Assembly (NCBI GenBank): GCA_027575765.1
Contig: JANBPT010001309.1
Location: 1 to 10,935, forward strand
Reading direction: 5' to 3'
Source of the DNA: Tieghemiomyces parasiticus
Taxonomy: Eukaryota; Kickxellomycota; Dimargaritomycetes; Dimargaritales; Dimargaritaceae
Length of the DNA stretch: 10,935 nucleotides
The stretch's first letter is position 1. Each line of letters begins with the position of its first letter. The notes beneath the pieces are model-generated. The model worked only from the letters and a program-made list of their open reading frames with translations. It was not told the DNA's origin and searched no databases. A program made the position numbers and the translations under genes. This document shows positions 7,446 through 10,935 of the stretch, piece by piece.

Positions 7446-8547
7446 TTAACCCCGGCTGGTCGGGGGAAGGGTAGTGCGCGGAATCGGCAGGCTTGGAGGT
7501 TCGGATTGCGGCGTATCCCACGACTCGATGACGATGGCCGGGCGACGCCAGGCGGTCCGGCCGGATGGTACCGCCAAACTGTTATGAGAGGTATTGGACG
7601 GCGCCACATCCGCTTCAGTCACAACGAGTCGCGGACCCTTCGACGTTACTTCCGTCGTACTGCCCGGGTATAGATCTTCCTCGTCCAGGCCCTCGGAGAT
7701 TTCTTCGTCACTGTGGTAGTCGAGGTGGAAACGCCCACCACCGAGGTCGACCAGGGCCTGGTGTAACTCCTCATGCAGGGGTATGGCGTTGGGAGGGTCT
7801 TCGCGTTCCTGCTGCCAACCTACCGGGGGCGACCCCGGAGGTGAGATGAGCCACATCTTTTCGCTGGTAGGCAGTTTCAGAAAGTCGCGCTTAGACAGCT
7901 GTAACTCATTAGAGCCAATCTGTCCAGGTGAACGGTAGGGTGGGAAGGGGGGGGGTATGATCGCACCAGGAGGGGGTTGGTTAGTGAGCACGAGACTGGT
8001 GGAAGTAGAGGGGGGGGGGAGGGGTCACCGGTATGGCGTGGTGCATACGGTAAAAGCGCTTAATAAAAAACAAAAACAAAAAACAAATGGGGGCGGTGCA
8101 ACGACGTCACCGGTAGATTTGCCCATTACTCACCTGGTAGTAGTAGGCTCGCGCCTCAACGTCTGACCCGGATAGATGCCAGTGGCCGTGCATGACCAGC
8201 TGTCGGGCAGCGGTGGCCTTCTCGCGAGACTCGAAAATGACGATACAGCGAGAGAAGGACGACAGAGCCGTAAAATAGAGCAGTGGGCCGAATTGGGCAG
8301 CCAGAGAGGCCTCGAGGGTGGCCGCGAGGTCGGTAGTAAACGGCTGGAGGGTCACCACGAGGGCTGGGGTGGGGAATGCGACCGCTGTGGAGGTGCTATT
8401 GCGACGGCGGTCGGTGGAGACCGGGGGGTTTAAGGGTACTGTGGGAGAGGTAGCGTCGGTCATTTGGAGGCGGTACTGTAGGTCGGTAGAGAGGTCTCCT
8501 TCCGTCGGGTCGGCGGAAGATGCGTAGCCTGGGCCCTGGGAGGTCAT
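7446..8547 (-). CDS. Calcipressin (regulator of calcineurin, RCAN/Rcn1 family), two exons
   Basis: Coding exons are 8547-8134 and 7919-7446, joined in phase 0 to give 295 residues. Calcipressins bind the Ca2+/calmodulin-dependent phosphatase calcineurin and inhibit or tune it in the cytosol. Residues 61-138 form an RRM-like fold (ALVVTLQPF at 62-70, RCIVIFESREKA at 100-111, ending ARAYYYQ). Then come FLKLPTSEKMW and the family signature LISPPGSPPVGW (162-173), whose serines are the usual phosphorylation sites. Next are an acidic segment (HSDEEISEGLDEEDLYP, 207-223) and RRPAIVIES (263-271), where PAIVIE fits the PxIxIT calcineurin-docking consensus. The ATG follows an in-frame TAG two codons upstream, which fixes the start unless an upstream exon is spliced on. 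The protein is somewhat longer than animal RCAN1, with an extra Ser/Pro-rich N-terminus. It converges with the coronin gene. Confidence 0.92.
7920..8133 (-). other. Calcipressin intron with C-rich tract and decoy acceptor
   Basis: On the minus strand the donor is CAG|GTGAGT (G at 8133) and the acceptor GGACAG|ATT (G at 7920). A CACTAAC branch-like site (7986-7980) lies 61 nt before the acceptor. The join YYYQ|IGSNELQL is phase 0 and matches the family order. C runs of 10 (8019-8010) and 9 (7955-7947) flank the branch site. A second CCACCAG acceptor at 7996 lies upstream of that branch site and would lead to a stop after four codons. Confidence 0.85.
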
Positions 8548-8553
8548 GTCGGG

Positions 8554-8884
8554 CTAAGGTATATCGCGGGTTGAAGGGGACGGATAAGCGTCGAGTTTCG
8601 TTGAAATCGTAGCAGCGGGGGAAGGCGAAGGTGGAGATTTAGGGCGCGCGAACTGCGCTGGGCAGGGTAATTGCGTAGTTGGGCAATACAGACGTTTAGG
8701 TGGGATAGGGAATGCGGTCAAGGGTGTCGGGAGAGAAAACTGAGGCTTTTTGAGCGCAAATGGGGCGGTCGAGTCGGGGGCGGGCTGGGAGGGCGGGTGA
8801 AGGGGAGCGTTCAAGATGTTCTGTGGCGAAGGGGAGGCGCTAGCGAAAGATTGTTGCACATGGAATGCCAAATGTAACACTTAC
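8554..8884 (-). other. Possible 5' leader intron of the calcipressin gene
   Basis: On the minus strand GTAAGTG begins at 8884 and a pyrimidine-rich stretch ending CCTTAG finishes at 8554, six bases before the calcipressin ATG. The donor heptamer is identical to those at 6772 and 10929. No good CTAAC-type branch site is seen near the acceptor. If the intron is real, the upstream exon would carry an ATG at 8945 whose frame runs out of phase into the calcipressin exon. Speculative. Confidence 0.22.
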
Positions 8885-9819
8885 TGCGCCGGTCCAAGGG
8901 ATGGACGTGGCTGCGGCGGGTAGGGTGAGTCTTACACGACAGCATGTTTGCCTGGATGGGTCGACCACCTGCAGTCCCGGGGCTTGGCAATAACTAAAAT
9001 TGGTATCGCGAAGGCCAACCAGCGAGTGCCAGGCAAGTCTGCGCAGGCCATGTCAGCCAGGCCCGGCACCAGTAGTAGCGTCGAAAGAAGGGGGGTTTAA
9101 TGGCGAAATTTCGATGGAAGGCGGGAAGGGCAGTCTCTAAGACGTTTCTTTTCTGAGCAACCACAGAACCGTTTATGGTTCGAGACGGCCGGCAGTATTC
9201 CTTCAAAGTCGGCGTCGTTGTGTAGAAGCAGCAGTAATGAGCGTGGTACCCGATTGTCGGCTTTTAGGCCATGATCTCAGGTGAGCTCAACCGGAGATAT
9301 ACCAGCCATACGATAGGTCCCTCCTAAGCTCATTTAGCCGCAGTGGGGCGGTCAAGGTACAGTATTAAAGCCGGCGTCGGATTATCACTTTTACATGCGA
9401 TTCGCTGTAAGGGAGGTGTCTGCTGGGGACACTTTGTGACACACACTGTAATCCGGTAAGCTGCGACAGCGAAGCCTGCAGCGTAGACGGGCCTTCCAAA
9501 GCCCTGTCCGTTACTGGTTCCGGCGGTAAAGCCTCTTGAGGGTAAGGCCACCAGGCGCAACATAGGTACCATGTAGCCCATGGGCGGGTTGAGTTTCCTG
9601 GCGGGATGCTAGCCTTATATAATGTGACCCATCTGACATGGCGTGCCTCCGCCCATGATCATTAATACTCAATTAGACGTTCCTGTCACTTGCATTGTTG
9701 TCAATATACGATAAGGTATTTGGGTAAGCGTGGCACATGGTACAAGAGGACCAATTAGCAGGTCGACTGTGCTTAATAGATAAAAGTCCCGCACACAGCA
9801 AAAGTGGGTGCAGTCGTGA

Positions 9820-9841
9820 GGGAAAAGGGTGGGGGTGGGGG
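9820..9841 (+). other. G-quadruplex-forming motif
   Basis: Four G tracts, GGG-N4-GGG-N1-G5-N1-G5, fit the G3+N1-7 quadruplex rule on the plus strand. It lies about 1.05 kb upstream of the right-edge gene and 1.27 kb upstream of the calcipressin ATG, in a G-rich block that also has G9 at 9948-9956. The folding potential is read from sequence; function is unknown. Confidence 0.55.
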
Positions 9842-10420
9842 TAGGAGAGCCCTCAAGGAAAAAAAAGAAAAATAAAAGATAAGGGTAAAGGACGGTCAGC
9901 CAGATATATTGGATTGTCGCTGGGGCACTAAAGGCGGAGGACCCCAAGGGGGGGGGATATCGCCACATTGCTGCCCTCTGCGCCAACCACCAGGCGACGG
10001 CGCAAGAACGAAGCAAGTGCGGCCTGAACCCCAGGTCGGATACGATTCAGTTTTCTACGCCATCTACTAATGTCAGGCCAGTCGCTGCCTAAAAAAGGAC
10101 GCCAATGGCCACCCCTCTCTAGAAGTTACGGCTCTATTCACCTCCCTGCTGCTGTCTACCACCTGCCCATCTCGCCGTCACCACGCTATCCCGACCTCTG
10201 CACTACGCCGGGTCTGGACCCACGGCCTGGACAGTAAGCCTCGGCTCCACATCTAAGACGCACTCAACAAGCCGCCCTCTCACCTGGGGCGCCAACATCC
10301 CCCCTCGTCCTACAATAGACCCTCACGTCAGCAGCTCTACCAACGACCCCCCCCCCAGCAGGGTCCTCCCTCCATAACGTACCTAATGAAGCCACCTTTT
10401 TTGCCCATAAATAGTGGTGT

Positions 10421-10436
10421 TGCAAACGAATTTGCA
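10421..10436. repeat. Perfect inverted repeat TGCAAA-CGAA-TTTGCA
   Basis: Two 6-bp arms surround a 4-nt CGAA spacer. It sits about 440 bp upstream of the right-edge ATG, in sequence otherwise dominated by C and A. It could be a dimeric transcription-factor site or a small hairpin, or chance. Confidence 0.45.
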
Positions 10437-10462
10437 CTTTCCTCGCCTCCCGAAATATGAGA

Positions 10463-10481
10463 GTCGCAGTGCTTGTGCGAC
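10463..10481. repeat. Perfect inverted repeat GTCGCA-N7-TGCGAC
   Basis: Two 6-bp arms flank a 7-nt spacer, 26 bp downstream of the preceding inverted repeat. The two repeats have different arm sequences. Function is unknown. Confidence 0.45.
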
Positions 10482-10588
10482 GCTAACCCCCACCTCCCCG
10501 CGTCACCATCGAACTAGCCGATACGAAAAGCAGTCCATTCTACCCAGCTACCCTCTACCACCATAACCACGGCCATTCTGAAGACCAG

Positions 10589-10597
10589 TATATAAAG
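10589..10597 (+). promoter_or_regulatory. TATATAAAG TATA-box candidate
   Basis: This is the best match to a TATA box upstream of the right-edge gene, 278 bp before its ATG. It would imply a leader of about 180-250 nt. The alternative box at 10738-10743 is closer. Confidence 0.35.
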
Positions 10598-10737
10598 CTG
10601 TGCCCATAGTATATTTTTCCCACCACACCCCCTTATCTCCCACTGCCACCCTAGTTAGTCATCTGCAATCATTGGAGCATCACCACCCACCCTCACAGGG
10701 CCACCTATCAGCTCAAGGGACTCTGCAGTCCCCACCG

Positions 10738-10743
10738 TATAAA
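10738..10743 (+). promoter_or_regulatory. TATAAA TATA-box candidate
   Basis: TATAAA in the context CCGTATAAATTCGG lies 132 bp upstream of the right-edge ATG, a usual spacing for a short fungal leader. It is also upstream of the small ORF at 10808-10858, so use of this box would probably include that ORF in the mRNA. Confidence 0.4.
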
Positions 10744-10807
10744 TTCGGCACCTAGGTTCCTGACCTGGATAACCTCCCTCCTTTCTCCGTATCGCACCTG
10801 TGTTGTA

Positions 10808-10858
10808 ATGCGAGCCACTCTTCTATTCAATATCGATTTGTACTATATTCCGACCTAA
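10808..10858 (+). CDS. Possible upstream ORF, 16 codons
   Basis: ATG at 10808 opens a 16-codon frame (MRATLLFNIDLYYIPT) ended by TAA at 10856-10858, only 16 nt before the presumed main ATG at 10875. If transcribed, it could lower translation of the main ORF. No evidence beyond its position; chance occurrence is common. Confidence 0.25.
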   Translation: MRATLLFNIDLYYIPT

Positions 10859-10874
10859 ATACTCGCACGGCACG

Positions 10875-10928
10875 ATGACACACACCACCGCTAACGCTTC
10901 GCTCGACGGTAACCGCCAGGAAATATCA
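10875..10928 (+). CDS. First coding exon of an unrecognised gene (partial)
   Basis: The ATG in the context CACGATG starts an 18-codon frame, MTHTTANASLDGNRQEIS, which meets a strong donor, TCA|GTAAGTG, at 10929. The donor is identical to that of coronin intron 2. The long C-rich, TATA-containing flank upstream and C-ending codons (ACC, AAC, CTC, GAC, CGC) support a real gene start. The rest lies beyond the window, so the product cannot be named. The frame also reads through the donor to the end of the window, so an unspliced reading is not excluded. Confidence 0.55.
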
Positions 10929-10935
10929 GTAAGTG

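Larger units (their letters stand above)
8548..10874. promoter_or_regulatory. Long divergent intergenic region, no convincing gene
   Basis: This 2.3-kb region separates two divergent start codons. From 8548 to about 9960 the plus strand is G-rich, so the calcipressin 5' side is pyrimidine-rich in its own sense strand. From about 10050 onward the plus strand is C-rich with few G. Open frames here (for example minus 8554-8880, minus 9330-9581, minus 9669-10016) lack domains, mostly lack good starts and are explained by composition. Noted elements are a GTAAGTG donor-like site at 8884-8878, a CGAAATTTCG palindrome at 9104-9113, TTATATAATG at 9615-9624, a G-quadruplex motif at 9820-9841, G9 at 9948-9956, C10 at 10347-10356, two hairpins at 10421-10481 and TATA-like boxes at 10589 and 10738. 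No tRNA, rRNA or snRNA could be supported. Confidence 0.55.

Noticed and set aside
8554..8880. Minus-strand 108-residue Pro/Ser-rich open frame as a separate gene
   Set aside because: It contains no ATG codon, has no domain, and its openness follows from C-rich sequence. Its relation to the calcipressin leader is kept as a finding.
8993..9003. U6 snRNA-like ACTAAAATTGG
   Set aside because: The 11-nt match to the U6 5' domain is not followed by the ACAGAGA box or the conserved central region.
9175..9195. tRNA T-loop-like GGTTCGAGAC
   Set aside because: No 5-bp T stem and no D or anticodon arm could be built around it.
9553..9559. Possible Crz1/CDRE-type site (GGCGCA core) upstream of calcipressin
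   Set aside because: It misses the leading G of the GNGGCKCA consensus and stands alone about 1 kb from the gene.
9330..9581. Minus-strand 83-codon frame
   Set aside because: No recognisable motif and no splice-site support; codon use is unlike the certain genes.
9669..10016. Minus-strand 115-codon frame with a poly-Phe stretch
   Set aside because: The hydrophobic run comes from an A-rich plus-strand segment; codon use and composition do not resemble the real genes and no motif is seen.

Overview
The window looks like nuclear DNA of a fungus, probably an early-diverging lineage rather than an ascomycete or basidiomycete. The evidence is short spliceosomal introns with strong donors (GTAAGT, GTGAGT, GTCAGT) and yeast-like branch sites (one exact TACTAAC), GC-rich codon use in the coding exons, C-rich or pyrimidine-rich 5' flanks, and a tandem (type III, coronin-7/POD-1-like) coronin, a class I believe is absent from most Dikarya. 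The lineage is inference; the gene identities rest on motifs read in the translations.

Layout from left to right: (1) bases 1-74 are the 3' end of an unrecognised plus-strand gene. (2) 75-1020 is non-coding, becoming AT-rich near 600-870. (3) 1021-3087, minus strand, is a complete intronless 688-codon TruD/Pus7-family tRNA pseudouridine synthase. (4) 3088-3679 is a divergent promoter with an 18-nt oligo(dA) tract. (5) 3680-7216, plus strand, is a four-exon tandem coronin of 988 residues when spliced. It has two coronin propeller modules, a Pro/Ala linker and an acidic tail ending in Glu-Trp; its last exon appears to contribute only the stop codon. (6) 7217-7445 is a short convergent 3' region. 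(7) 7446-8547, minus strand, is a two-exon calcipressin (RCAN/Rcn1) of 295 residues with an RRM-like domain, the ISPPxSPP signature and a C-terminal PxIxIT-like motif. (8) 8548-10874 is a long intergenic region with no convincing gene. It is G-rich on the plus strand to about 9960 and C-rich from about 10050, with a G-quadruplex motif, two short hairpins, TATA-like boxes and a small upstream ORF. (9) 10875-10928 is the first coding exon of an unrecognised plus-strand gene, cut by the window just after its splice donor.

The genes are ordinary eukaryotic housekeeping or regulatory genes acting in separate processes: RNA pseudouridylation, actin/Arp2/3 and membrane traffic, and calcineurin signalling. 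They do not form a pathway cluster. The parts most worth checking are the coronin 3' end, the calcipressin splice-site choice and leader, and the strand-polarised pyrimidine content of the 5' flanks. I see no mobile element, CRISPR array, rRNA or convincing tRNA.
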